From: Siphonodentalium dalli
Taxonomy: Eukaryota > Mollusca > Scaphopoda > Gadilida > Siphonodentaliidae
Direction: 5' to 3'
DNA length: 64,000 nt
NCBI GenBank assembly: GCA_032622095.1
Contig: CP136063.1
Span: 272,917,426 to 272,981,425 of the forward strand
Shown here: one piece after another, positions 32,118 through 43,560 of the stretch
Position numbering within the stretch: position 1 is the stretch's first letter
Layout: the number at the start of each line of letters is the position of its first letter
The notes under the pieces: model-generated
What the model was told of the DNA's origin: nothing
Databases searched by the model: none
The model's input: only the letters and a program-made list of their open reading frames with translations
Program-made: the position numbers and the translations under genes

Positions 32118-33361
32118 AATAAGGGAATCGCGCGGAATTAATTGGAATGTCGATAGTATGGTTTATTGACATTTCTGTGTTCAGTTGGGACGTTCTGGTG
32201 TGACCCCCACCCATGCATCGAAATTTGGTGACGCGGATAGAAAAGTCGCCATATATCTGCCAATTTTCGAGATATCGAGCTAATGTTTGCGTCATTGTGT
32301 TCGTACTTGATGCTCCTTTTAAAGTTAGCAGGGTTCTGGTAAGGTATTGTGGCGACATTCTACTATGTAGGCCAATATGTATGTTGTTCAGTATATACTT
32401 TTCGAATATCTCTGGCCTCCATCGAAATAATGCGGCAAGTGGGTAATCGTTTAGAAGTACTAGAAATTCCCCATCGAATGACACCAAACACGTGGCGATC
32501 GGTTGAAGGAATTTAAATTCATAGTGCATTTTCTGTAAACTTGAACAAAAGGAACGGGCCACAATTTCTACATTTTTCAACCGATTCATAAAATTCACTC
32601 ATAATGACACTCAGTACATTTTATAGATACTTCACAACCATTTTGGTTCAAATCGGAGACAAAAAAAAATTGACAAATTTTACCCCTCCCCTAGCCCGGA
32701 AAAATTTGAGCGGACCTTTGTCAAAATTTCCTGGTTTCGTCTTCTGTCTATGTTTAAGACGCTCACATAGACCAAATCCAGTTGTTGCGCTTCGTCTAGG
32801 AGAAGATCCGGGCACAAGCACTTTCTACACATGGACTTTATTAGTACATTTTTCGATGTGTTATAACTTGGTCATTTCTCAACCGATTTCCAAAATTCTT
32901 TCACGAGTAGCATCAGTACGTCGTATATATATCCGACGGTAAAAATGGTTGGAATCGGTGACAAGAAAAAATTTGACAAATTTTGCACCCCTCCCCAGGT
33001 CAACAAATTGTTTTCGGACCTTTGTGAAAATTTCCCCGATTCTTACCCTTTCGTTAGTTAACACGACTACGAGAACCGAATTCAGCTGTTTGGCTTCGCA
33101 TAAAAGAAGATCTGGGCACAAACTTTTTCCATTTTTTTTGTTTAAGGGCCATAACTCTGGAAATCAAGTTGGGAGACAAACCTAAATGTTTCGATTCCAT
33201 GTAACTTGGCAAGGTGCATATACCTACGAAATTTCAATGTTCTACCTTTTAAACTGTCTGAGATATAAGAGTTACAAAATATATTAAGAATAATAAATAA
33301 TGAAAAAGCAAAATAAAAATATGAATAACAAATATACATCCATATTAAAATATGGAAGTAT
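32118..33361 (+). repeat. 1,244-bp tandem unit 3
   Basis: As unit 2, with only scattered substitutions. It ends at the same hairpin, followed immediately by ACTAGAGGG of the next block instead of AATAAGGG. Confidence 0.85.
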
Positions 33362-33860
33362 AACTAGAGGGTTAAAATTCTGGCCTGCAGAATTTTGATA
33401 CTTCCATATAAATTCCCCATCCCCGATCACCATCCATAATTCAATCCTCCACCCACCGCTATCCAATCCTTACCCATAAACCGCTTCATAACCCTGATAT
33501 TTCAATAAGAACAACCTTAGTCGTAGCCTATCCATAATCACAACCCTTTCCATAGACATATCTACAGCACTTAACTCTAACCCAATAAAATACCCTGAAC
33601 ATATTCATTACCCTCCTGCAAACCATATCCATAGCTACACATTGACCTTACCATAACCCTTTCGATAAGCCTAGTCATACGTATACACGTACCCAAAACC
33701 AAATCCTTTGTAAAACTGACACCGTCACAATTGTGACATTCACAATATCCACAACTGTAACCCAATTTATAAACCACATCATGTCCATAACATTAACATT
33801 AAACATAACCCTGATCTACACATATATATAATCCTATACTTAATGTATTATATAGTCATC
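33362..33860 (+). repeat. ACTAGAGG terminus plus degenerate C-rich (CCATAACC) tract
   Basis: A palindrome around CTGGCCTGCAGAATTTT is followed by ATACTTCCATATAAATTC, then ~400 bp with CCCATCC, ACCCATAAACC, CATAACCCTG, CCATAATC and ACCATAACCC. Nearly all variants keep the C strand on +. It is the longer version of 27350-27565. Confidence 0.6.
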
Positions 33861-34389
33861 AGGGTATAAAATATTAAATATGAGTCGAAGAATTCTGACC
33901 GGAAATTATTCTATTGATTAATATTTATTTCATTTCGAATATCTCTACTGGTCTAAAATGTGTGGTTGTTCAGCTAACGAACAATAGTGGTTACTGTTAC
34001 CAGTGACCAGGTCTGTTCTAAAAATAAATCAATAACTTGTCCCAATTAAACATCTCATTTCATAATGAAATATTTTAAATAAATTCAATATGAGCTGATA
34101 GAAGTCTTTCCGGACAAGGGTCTTTAATTCATATTTATCATTTTGTATCCACAAAACTATTTCAAACTTGTTATTTAAAGAGTTAGTCATATTGTTAACC
34201 CTTCACATTAAATTTTATAACTGTATACTGTCATCCGGGAGTATTTTTCTACATGATAAGTGAATGCATGTAATATCTATCGGGCACTTAATCTTGATTA
34301 ACTCATTGGGCATTCATTTGAAAAGTTAAACAAATTTACCGAATTTCCACGTGGATAGTACCGACCACATCCAATTTGTTTTATCTCAA
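33861..34389. other. no gene recognised
   Basis: AT-rich, apparently single copy in the window. Confidence 0.3.
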
Positions 34390-35310
34390 TTTCTCCATTT
34401 TGTTCTTTGCGAGTTTAACTTGAAGTTGCCAAAAGCCTCGACCAACCGATGCGTGTTCTCCGTTAGACGGATGGCTTTTATACCACAGTCAAACTTTCAG
34501 GATTTATCTATTGTATACTGATGCAGATGCTCATACATTTCACTCACTCCTTCATTATCCTGCCTGAATTTCGACTTTTGCCATATATCGATGTAGGCTG
34601 TGTTCCTATGCATGTAGTATGTATTACGCTATATATCGTCGCCACGAGTGAATCATTTGCTCTAAAACTTAAGAAATCGCACCCGTGTTGGGCGTTGGTA
34701 TCCCTTATCACAACCACACGTCAACAAAATTTTATCTCCATATTTGATTTTTCCAAGTATTTTTAGACTTTTGGTTTTTGTTGGAATTTGCCAATATGTA
34801 CCCACATGAACACGAGCTGTCCGTTAGTCAGGTTGCTCTGTGAGTAGAGGGGTCAAACTTTGGGATATTAACAAAAATATATCGATGTACCTGCTCCTGC
34901 ATTACCTCGCTCCTTCAGTAACCCTTTCGGATTTGGCGAGAAAAATAGCTTAGTGATACAGCACTTAAATATACGTGTTAACATTATAAAGCCTCGCCAC
35001 GGGTAAACCTTCTACCTTAGGGAAAATTAAGCAGATATCGATAAGTTGAGTTTGGATACTATCTATCATATCCACTATTCAAAAAATTTTTATATCGATG
35101 TTTGATTTTTAGACAATTTTCCCCCCTTTGATTTTCGTTGGAAATTGCAAAAAGTCTGAACTCACCGGAAGCTAGCACGCTGTTTGATAGTTTACTGTTA
35201 CAGTAGAGCTGTCAAACTTTGGGGGGCTACCTACGGGATAATGCAGTACCTGCTCCTACATTATACTTGCTCATCAATTAGCCCGTTGGATTTGGCACAA
35301 AAATAAGTTA
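34390..35310 (+). repeat. R4 modules, three diverged ~360-bp copies
   Basis: Each carries TTTGCC..AAGTCTGAACCCACC-like text, AGAGCTGTCAAACTTTGGGG or a variant, TGTACCTGCTCCTGCATTAC and a TTTGGATTTGGC end (about 34430, 34790, 35150). More copies lie at 39060-40220. Confidence 0.65.
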
Positions 35311-35639
35311 TTTTTATTGTCGATGTCGTAGATCGGTAACGGTTTGGGAAAAAAACTTAAAAATGGTATATTCCGGTGCGAATCACTCTTCCCATTCGGA
35401 AAATGCAATACAAATATTATACCGCTGGACTTGTGTGTTTTTTTTTTGTTTTTTTTGTTGTTTTTTTTGCAAAATCTGCCGTTTACATCCGCCACCCGTC
35501 AGCCTGGTCTCACCACCCTCGGCCTGGTCTCACCACCCCGACCTGGTATCATTGCCCAGCATGGTTTCGTCGCCTCCCCGGTTATGCTTCATCCTCTCCC
35601 ATGCTCCTTCATTAGCCGAATTATTTAATATTCGATGGT
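35311..35639. other. T-runs and CCTGGTCTCACCACC repeats
   Basis: Interrupted T-runs at 35437-35470, then three short repeats of CCTGGTCTCACCACC near 35502-35545. Overlapping frames in all phases here are by-products. Confidence 0.5.
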
Positions 35640-36290
35640 CTGTAACTTGGACATTTCTCAACCGATTTACAAAATTCTTTCAGGAAGATCATTAATACGT
35701 CCTATAGATACACGACAGTAAAAATAGTTGAAATCATCGCAAAAAAAAAATTGCGAAAATTTTGCTGCCACCCAAACCCCAAAAAATAAGGCCGTCCCTG
35801 TTCAAAACTTTTTTTCGTATCAAGTTTCTAATGATTAACCGCATAGAAGCTCTCAAATCTGGATATCTTGCATGCCATAGCCAGACACAGGATATGAAAT
35901 AAATCGAGTTTTGCTAACCATGGGCGACAACTCTGTGGCGAAAGCGCGGACATAAATTGTAATGCATTCACCCAATATCGCATACTGAGTTTGGTGTCTC
36001 TGCTGCTCATATTTTTCGAGATACAGCAACCCCATTTGTTCACAATGGGGAGATAACTCTGAAAATCAAGCCTGGACAATATTCTATATAGTCTATTCAG
36101 TTAGAATTAGTATATGTGTATATACGTACGAAATTCCAGATCTCTATATATTGTACTTCCAGAGATAAATGAGTTACAAAATTGCTAAGAATAATAATAA
36201 TGGAAAAAAATAATAAATTGAATAACAATATACTTCCATATTAAAATATGGAAGTATAATAAGGGAATCGCGCGAAATTGATTGGTATGT
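35640..36290 (+). repeat. diverged relative of the 1,244-bp unit
   Basis: Shares TTCTCAACCGATTTACAAAA, ATACTTCCATATTAAAATATGGAAGTATAA-type hairpin (36229-36258) and AATAAGGGAATCGCGCGAAA. The middle is closer to the GGGAGATAACTC modules. Confidence 0.65.
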
Positions 36291-36302
36291 CGATATTATG
36301 GT

Positions 36303-36659
36303 TTATTGACATTTCTGTGTATAAACTACCAACATTAAAGTGAAAATAGTTATCCCTGTCGAGAGGGGAGCGGGAAATATTTTAATGAATTCAAACTGTC
36401 TTTTTATTTTCTTGACGCTGGGTGAGCGCTGGGGATGAGATACTATATGGAGAAGCGTGTCCATTTCATAGCTGTTCATTTCATTCGTAAAGTGTCGTGT
36501 CGATTTTAAAGAAAATCGACGAACAACCTCATCGTGTAACTTTCCGCATTGACCGAGTTCGCCTGAACCTGCACGAATGTATCTTCTGCTTTGTTCACAA
36601 TTATATGTTTTCTTTCGATTCCAGAAAATAGTATGATATTTATGGATTATCACATTCAT
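36303..36659 (-). CDS. unrecognised 118-codon open frame
   Basis: Minus-strand frame with mixed composition (NCEQSRRYIRAGSGELG, later TRHFTNEMNSYEMDTLLHIV). It lies at the edge of a repeat block with no sibling copy in the window. No domain, signal peptide or clear membrane segment is recognised except a hydrophobic C-terminus (ITIFTLMLVVY). It may be an exon, a mobile element fragment or chance. Confidence 0.15.
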   Translation of the reverse strand: MNVIIHKYHTIFWNRKKTYNCEQSRRYIRAGSGELGQCGKLHDEVVRRFSLKSTRHFTNEMNSYEMDTLLHIVSHPQRSPSVKKIKRQFEFIKIFPAPLSTGITIFTLMLVVYTQKCQ

Positions 36660-36996
36660 GTATGTAGTCTTATGATAACAATTAATTCCATATTAAATAT
36701 ATATTATTTCGTTTCGCACAGTACCAAGTGATGTACATTAAAGGCCAACCTTCGCATTGTAGAAAGGTAAATTCGTGGTGACATTCTTATTATTTCACAT
36801 CAGAAATTTCGATCACTTTTCACTCGCCCCGATAGGTGTAGACTGTAGTTACTATAGTGTCGTTATTTATTGTGTCTTATTTCTCAATAAAAGGTAAACT
36901 ACCGCTACGAATGAACTTTGTAATTCAATATTAATTATTCTCATTTGCAATACCAGTAATCAAAAGACACAGTAACAAGATATTTATATTAGGACA
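36660..36996. other. unassigned
   Basis: AT-rich, no motif. Confidence 0.3.
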
Positions 36997-38264
36997 TTAA
37001 TGCTTTAAGCCCAACATTCTACTGTGCGACAAAAGTGGTCTAAAATTCAAAACAGCAACGTCGTACCAGATAATAATTGATGATGTCACAACTTGGAATT
37101 TTCTGTCTTTATAACTCGGAATTACTGTCATTTTAATTCAGAATTCTGACTTTATAACTCGGAATTCTGACTTTATCAACTTGGAATTCTGTCTTTTTAA
37201 CTCGGAATTCTGACTTTATAACTCGAAATTCTGTCTTTTTAACTCGGAATTCTGACTTTTTAAAACTCGGACTTCTGTCTTTTTAACTCGGTAGTTTGAC
37301 TTTATAACTCGGAATTCTGACTTTATAACTCGGAATTCTGACTTTATAACTCGGAATTCTGTCTTTTTAACTCGGAATTTTGACTGTATTAACTCGGAAT
37401 TCTGACTTTATAACTCGGAATTCTGACTTTATAAACTCGGAATTCTGACTTTATAACTCGGAATTATGTCTTTTTAACTCGGAATTTTGACTTTATTAAC
37501 TCGGAATTCTGACTTTTTAACTCGGAATTCTGACTTTTTAACTCGGAATTCTATCTTTATAACTCGGAATTCTGACTTTTTAAACTCGGAATTCTGTCTT
37601 TTTGACTCGGAATTTTCACTTTATAACTCGGAATTCTGACTTTTTAAACTGGGAATTCTGTCTTTTTAACTCGGAATTCTGACTTTATAACTGGGAATTC
37701 TGACTTTATAAACTCGGAATTCTGACTTTTTAACTGGGAATTCTGACCTTTTAACTCGGAATTCTGACTTTTTAACTCGGAATTCTGACTTTTTAAACTC
37801 GGAATTCTGACTTTTTAAACTCGGAATTCTGTCTTTTTAACTCGGATTTCTGACTTTTTAAACTACGAATTCTGTCTTTTTAATTCGGAATTCTGACTTT
37901 AGAACTCGGAATTCTGTCTTTATAGCTCGGATTTTTCACTTTTTAAACTCGGAATTCTGTCTTTTTAACTCGGAATTCTGACTTTATAACTCGGAATTCT
38001 GACTTTATAAACTCGGAATTCTGACTTAAAAAACTCGGAATTTTAACTTTATAACTCGGAATTCTATCTTTATAATTCGGAATTTTTGATTGTATGACGT
38101 TTATATAAATAGGAGAATGTTGCACATCGACTGATTTGTGTTGGCCTCTTGACAGTCGATTACGACAATAATGCTTTGGGCCCACCGATCTACTTTGCGA
38201 CAAAAGTGCTCCCCAAATTCAAAAATTAGAGCGTCGTATTTGTTAATAATTGGTGACGTCACAA
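36997..38264 (+). repeat. ~1 kb minisatellite (AACTCGGAATTCTGACTTTAT) with direct-repeat flanks
   Basis: 37096-38093 is a tandem array of a 20-22 bp unit, roughly 48 copies, each with AACTCGGAATTCTG. Two subtypes, GACTTTATA and GTCTTTTTA, are intermixed. It is flanked by ~97-bp direct repeats (36997-37093 and 38167-38264; shared TGCGACAAAAGTG and AATAATTG.TGA.GTCACAA). The frame at 37943-38203 is periodic noise. Confidence 0.9.
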
Positions 38265-38337
38265 AATCAGATATAGTCTATATACGACACAAAGCGGCTT
38301 TGGTTCGTTAATAATAAAAAAAAATAAAAATAAGAAT

Positions 38338-38367
38338 TACAATATACTTCAATGTTAACACATTGAA
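38338..38367. repeat. terminal hairpin TATACTTCAATG..CATTGAAGTATA
   Basis: Stem of ~12 bp with loop TTAACA, preceded by AAGAATTACAA and abutting ACTAGAGGTC. The stem differs from the others (CAATG for CCATG) yet still pairs. Confidence 0.75.
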
Positions 38368-38369
38368 GT

Positions 38370-38765
38370 ATAACTAGAGGTCAGATTCCATGGAATCAGG
38401 TATACTTCCATGGTATCCCATCCCATCCCATGTGAGTGTTATGCGTATATGTGTATTCCTCTTCATGCGAATGCATATTGGTGCTTAATGATCCGATGGT
38501 GGACTTGCATTGACATTTCTAAATAATAAATATACTCCAAAGGTTTATGTCATGATGATTAATGATTGTCTAATGCATCATGGTCCTGACCAACTGAGTC
38601 ACCATTCACCCAGCCAATCAGTTCATTTGTATTCAGTAGGGATACATTTTATGGCTAATTATAACCGCTCACCTGGATGCCCAAATCCTGTTCAACGGTG
38701 CGAAATTTGGTGTGCCTGATTATAGAGTAATCGGCATGTATATATATCAAAAAGGTGCAAATCAT
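38370..38765 (+). repeat. dispersed repeat R2, copy 2
   Basis: Homologous to 21687-22085. It carries ATTCCATGGAATCAGG, ATACTTCCATGG and (TCCCA)n expansion CCCATCCCATCCCATG. Confidence 0.75.
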
Positions 38766-39059
38766 ATTAATGTAAAATAACTCCGTTATATCGCATTTAG
38801 TGGATAGTACTTTCAGTTTCTGATTCAGAATTGTTCGTTTTAATGGAAGAGGAAAAACCGCTTATCAATTAATTCAGAGCGTCATCGCCACACTATACCC
38901 ATTAACGTCTTTGTAATAGAGTTAACAGTAATCAAGATATAACTATATCCCAATCGATAATGTCATCTGAGTGCTTACCCGTCCGTTTTAAAACTAATGG
39001 TGATCGTATATATACTACCAAACACATGCATTGTTCAAAATATAAAACACTAGATTGAG
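38766..39059. other. unassigned
   Basis: No feature recognised. Confidence 0.3.
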
Positions 39060-40220
39060 TAGATTCGCGATTTTCCATTGTTTCGCGCTCTCCTCGGGCA
39101 GGTTACTTTCATGGTAGAGCAGTAAATCTTTGGGGGCGTATCTTTGGTATATCGTTGTACCTGCTCGTACTTTAGCTTGCTCCTTGATAAATCCGTTTGA
39201 ATTTGGCATCGAGAATAGTGCGGTTGAATTTGAGTAATATATTTCATCCGTTAACAATGTTACGCGCTACCAGGATTAAACGGTCCACTCTAAAACTTAT
39301 ACAATCGAAAGTTGCACCTGGATACTGCTGACCACGTCAACAAATTTTTGTCTCAAAGTTTGATTTTTTAAGTAATTTCCACATTTGTTTCCGGTGGAAT
39401 TTGCCAAGTCTGAACCCACCCGACGCAAGCTCTCCACTGAGCATACATCTTGGAGGCGTACCTACAGTATACCGACGTACATGCTCCTGCATTAAACTAG
39501 ATCTTTATTAGCACGTTTGGATTTGGGGCTACAATTAGGTTAGTGATAGACTACTTAAGTATAAATATTTATATTATACTAGCAGGGTGACCCGACTTTG
39601 TCCGTGCTGTTTTCCCTATTGACAATTTTGAAGGTCAATGTCAGGTCGGGGTCTCGATTTGACCCGTGTAAAACAATCCCACGACAAAATTACCCCAAGG
39701 TATCAATTTCATCAAAATCCAGTGCAAAGGCGCGATTTGACCTTGAATTGACCATTTTAAAGGTCAAGGTCAGGTCGGGAACACAATTTTACCGGTCCAA
39801 AAGTACCCCTAGATATCAAATTTCGTCGAAATCCGTCCGGCAGATTTCCCGGCCATACCTAACAGACAAACAGACAGAAGTCCCAAAATATGTAGTAGAT
39901 AGCGTTGTCACGAGTAAACCGATCCATCTGAATATTCGAAAATGCCACTTTAGATGCGCGTGAAAACTACCCATCAGATGTACTCGTCAAAATGTTTTTA
40001 TCTCGATGTTTGAATTTTGCCCCTTTGCGATTTTCGGTGGAATTTACCCAAAGTCTCAACCCACCCCATCTTGCATTCTCCGTTGGGTAGGTTACTTTTA
40101 AAGTATAGCTGTCAAGATTTGGGGGGGGGGCGTGAATAGAATATCCAAATGTACCTGCTACGGCATTACCTTGCTCTTTAATTAGCCCGTTTGGATTTGG
40201 TGGGAAGAATAGTTGCATTT
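39060..40220 (+). repeat. R4 modules, three further copies
   Basis: GGGCAGGTTACTTTCATGG.. (39098), CGTACCTACAGTATACCG (39455) and GGGTAGGTTACTTTTAAAG (40085) head three modules like those at 34.4-35.3 kb. A TGACCTTGA-type array is inserted between the second and third. Confidence 0.6.
39577..39905 (+). repeat. TGACCTTGA-type array, second copy
   Basis: Starts ATACTAGCAGGGTGACCCG, holds about two units with TTTGACCTTGAA (39738), AGGTCAAGGTCA (39762) and TCAAATTTCGTCGAAATC, and ends AACAGACAGAAGTCCCAAAA. The shared ends at all copies argue for a mobile family rather than a local satellite. Confidence 0.75.
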
Positions 40221-41639
40221 TCCCGTTCCCCGTATAGCGGAAAGGGGTATATATAGTCACGCATTTCAATCAGTTTGGATATAAAGTTTAAATATACACA
40301 GTTATATGCCTATATATTTAATACTAATATATTTTCTTATCAATTAACAGCGCAGTGCGTAGCCGAGTGGTGTGTGATTTGACAGAAAGCATGAAGCCTT
40401 TGTTAGCTGTTGGATGTTACCACATTGCAAGTACAACTTCACAACCATTAAACCATGGCCAATATCCAAGTCTGTGAAATTCCACTTGCACACCATCGCA
40501 CTTGGCTTCTAACTGGTACCCCAAGCTTTCCAACTGTTGTAAAGTTCCGAACTGATATGGCAAGGCGTATACTCTTGCGTGACATCAATGATAATTAACG
40601 ATTAATATGCCAGAGTCTAGACCAATTGCTGTCAGTATGACTTTGTGCACATGTTTCTCCATTAGCTACCAAATGTGCACGGTATTTTCATATAGCTATT
40701 AGTTGATTGGCTCCAATTACTGCCATAATAATAATATATAGTCGGTGGCTCATACATAAGTAGCTCAAATAATCTGACTGGCGTTCCAAAGGCGAAATTG
40801 TTTGAATAGTCCCACTATAAGGTAAGATACTACTTATTACCGAAAAGAAAACAACATATATTACGGTTAAGCGTGGTTTTTCATATTTTGTGAAAAGATA
40901 CATGTATAGGCTTAACGCACAAGAACAACGGATGTATGATATTTGTCAATTTTTATCGAAATGTGAGTTGAGAACCATATCGCCATAAAATATCGCCCAG
41001 TATCGGAGTTGACTTTGTTCACCACAACGTACACAAGCTATGCTTTATATTTCAATCCAACTATATGTGGCTGTTGGGCCTACTGAGAAGTGTGTGATAC
41101 ATTGTATATGTGTACGCATGTGATGTAAACCACTGGTCTCTAATTTGCATCAAGACACTCATGCAAGTGACTGGACTATTACACGCCTGTGACTGGACAA
41201 TTTCATACCAAAACTAGTATGCCAATTCAAATGTTTACTTTTTACATATTAAAATTCGAGTGGTAATTAATTGTGAAGCTTTTCTCCTTTAGTTATTTAA
41301 ATCAGAGGCCCAATTCGTATAATTCAGGTTAGTCGAAATTAGTATTACTCTTAATTGAAAAGCTTACTTGGAATAACAGTATACAGCAGTATGAATGCGA
41401 TATTACTCTCAAAACTCTCTTTGTGCGAGCTGAGCGTTTGTTTACATACCGTTACATCATGTAGATTGTGTACGACAAGCAAAACACGCATCACGATGTC
41501 ATTTTTTTCTGGAGAGTGAATTATCCGTGACCCATTCATTATAAACATCTCGTGGCGACGATTATTGAACGCTATAGCGTTATATTGCATACAACATGGT
41601 GTCAGTTATAACCAACGTTCATTAATGGGGTCTTCCTGA
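40221..41639. other. no gene recognised; box-A-like site
   Basis: Contains CGTAGCCGAGTGGTG at 40358, a good tRNA-type box A, but no box B (GGTTCGANNC) follows at the right distance, so it is at most a tRNA-derived relic. The remainder is AT-rich. Confidence 0.3.
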
Positions 41640-43560
41640 TTTGAGTATTTTGCTTATCTATATCTATATTTGCGAATGTCTGTCTGTCTGTGTTCTATAC
41701 AAATTCACAGGGAACCATCTAGATGATGCCAAAGGGGTCTACTAGGAGTAGCTTTTTTCGAGAAGGATAATGGTCGGGGTTAGAATATTCTAAAGTGACA
41801 CCGTTGTTGTCACGGGCAGAAAAGGGGGAGGGGCAGAACAAAAAATTGTCGCCGATTGCCACCAAACTTATATATAATAATCCCCATGATATGAGAAATC
41901 TAATGGTGCGGTTTAAATATGGCAAAAGTCGCGCCGTTCGCGTCAGGGGTGCCCGGAAGGGGGAGGGGCAGATTGTTTTTCTGTCGCCGATTTCCACCAA
42001 ACTTATATATAATCATCCCCATGATATGAAAAAACCAACGATGTGGTTTAAAAGTGGCGTCGTTTGAGTCAGGGATGCACGGAAGGGGAGAGGGGCACCA
42101 CAATTGAAAAACAAATTTTAGAGCCGATCTCCACCAAATTAATATATATTCTTCTTCATGATATAAGGGATCTAATTGTGCGATTTAACAACGCCAAACC
42201 CATTATATGAACAAACCAACGGTGTGGTTTAAAAGTGGCGCCGTTCGAGTCAGGGATGCACGGAATGGGAGAGGGGCACCAAAATTGAAAAACTAATTTT
42301 AGCGCCGATCTCCACCAAATTGATATATATTCTTCTTCATTATACAAGGAATCAAATTATGCGCTTTAACAACGCCAAATTGTTGTCTTTTGGTTGAGAG
42401 ATTGGGAGGGGTGGGCACTAACTTTGATAATAATTGGTTAAGTCGCCGATTGCCACCACACTTATACAAAATCATCCCCATGGTATGATGAGTCTAATGG
42501 TGTTGCTTATATATGTCAAAGGTGGCCTCATTCGAGTCAGGGTTGCATTGAAAGGGACAGGGGCACCAAAATTGATGCACAATGTATTTGCGCCAATTTC
42601 CACCAAATTGATACACGTTCTTATCCAAGATACGAGGAATCTAATCGTGTGATTTAAAGACGCCATAGTGGTGCTGTTTGTTTGAGAGATGGGGTGTGTA
42701 TTGGCACCAAATTTGATAAAAAAAAATTTGTTTAGTCGCCGATTATCACCAAACTTCATGATATCAGGAGTATACTCGTGTGGTTTAAGGATGTCATTAG
42801 TTGGGCCATTCGAGTCAGTGGTATATAGAGATGAGAGGGACACAACAAATTATATCGATATGTTTAGTGCCGATTTCCACCAGATTGATACATATTCTTC
42901 TCTGTGATACGAGGAATCTTATCGTGTCGTTTAGATACACCAAATTTGTGCCCTATGGGTGAGAGATATGGGGACCTTAAATTTGATACGAATTTGTATA
43001 CTCGTTAATTTTCACCAATTTCATATATATGCATCTCTAATCTCTAATGAGTCTTAGTGTGTGCAGCTTGAGACTGAAATAGGGACGGGAGGGTCACCAA
43101 GACTGATACCAAATAGTTTTAGTACTAATTACCATCAAATTCAGAAACGTTCTTCTCAAATGATACAAGAAATCAAACCGTGCTGTCTGTCTGTCTGCCT
43201 GTCTTTCTGTCTGTCTGCGTGCGTTCTATATATAACTTCACGCGGTACAATCGAGATGGCACCAAGGCGTTCTAAGAGGGGTAACTGTTTACAAGGAAGA
43301 TAACGGTGCGGGTAAAAAATTTCTAAAATGACGCTGTTGGTGTCAGGGGAAGAAATGGGGGAGGTCGGCAAAATTAAAAATATATCGTGAAATAGTTTTG
43401 TCGCCGATTTCCACCAAACGAATACATAATCACCTTCGCAACATGGCGTTGTTCGAGTCAACGTTGCATCAACAATTGATTTAATAAACTATTTTTAGCT
43501 CAGATTTCCACCAAATTGATATATTATTCTTCTCTATGATACGAGGAATATCATCGTGTG
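41640..43560 (+). repeat. R3 module array, copy 2 (plus), with an internal second head
   Basis: Opens ATTTGCGAATGTCTGTCTGT, then AACCATCTAGATGATGCCA, GGTCTACTAGGAGTAG, and ~120-bp modules with GCCGATTNCCACCAAACTTA, ATCATCCCCATGATATGA and GAGTCAGGGATGCACGGAA, about 14 in all. A second head (TCTGTCTGTCTGCC at ~43185, GGTACAATCGAGATGGCACC) starts a second copy. Frames on both strands follow the repeat period. Confidence 0.8.

Noticed and set aside
30857-32598. Two near-identical 165-codon minus-strand frames, in units 2 and 3 of the 1,244-bp array
   Set aside because: Conservation is fully explained by the recent tandem copying of a non-coding module. Opposite-strand frames are equally open, and no domain is recognisable.
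37096-38093. CRISPR-like regular repeat
   Set aside because: Units are contiguous with no unique spacers, in animal-type DNA.
37943-38203. Peptide repeats (KSEFRV) from a minus frame
   Set aside because: Produced by the ~21-bp minisatellite period.
41719-43461. Series of 60-120 codon frames on both strands
   Set aside because: All follow the ~120-bp period of the R3 modules and change phase between modules.
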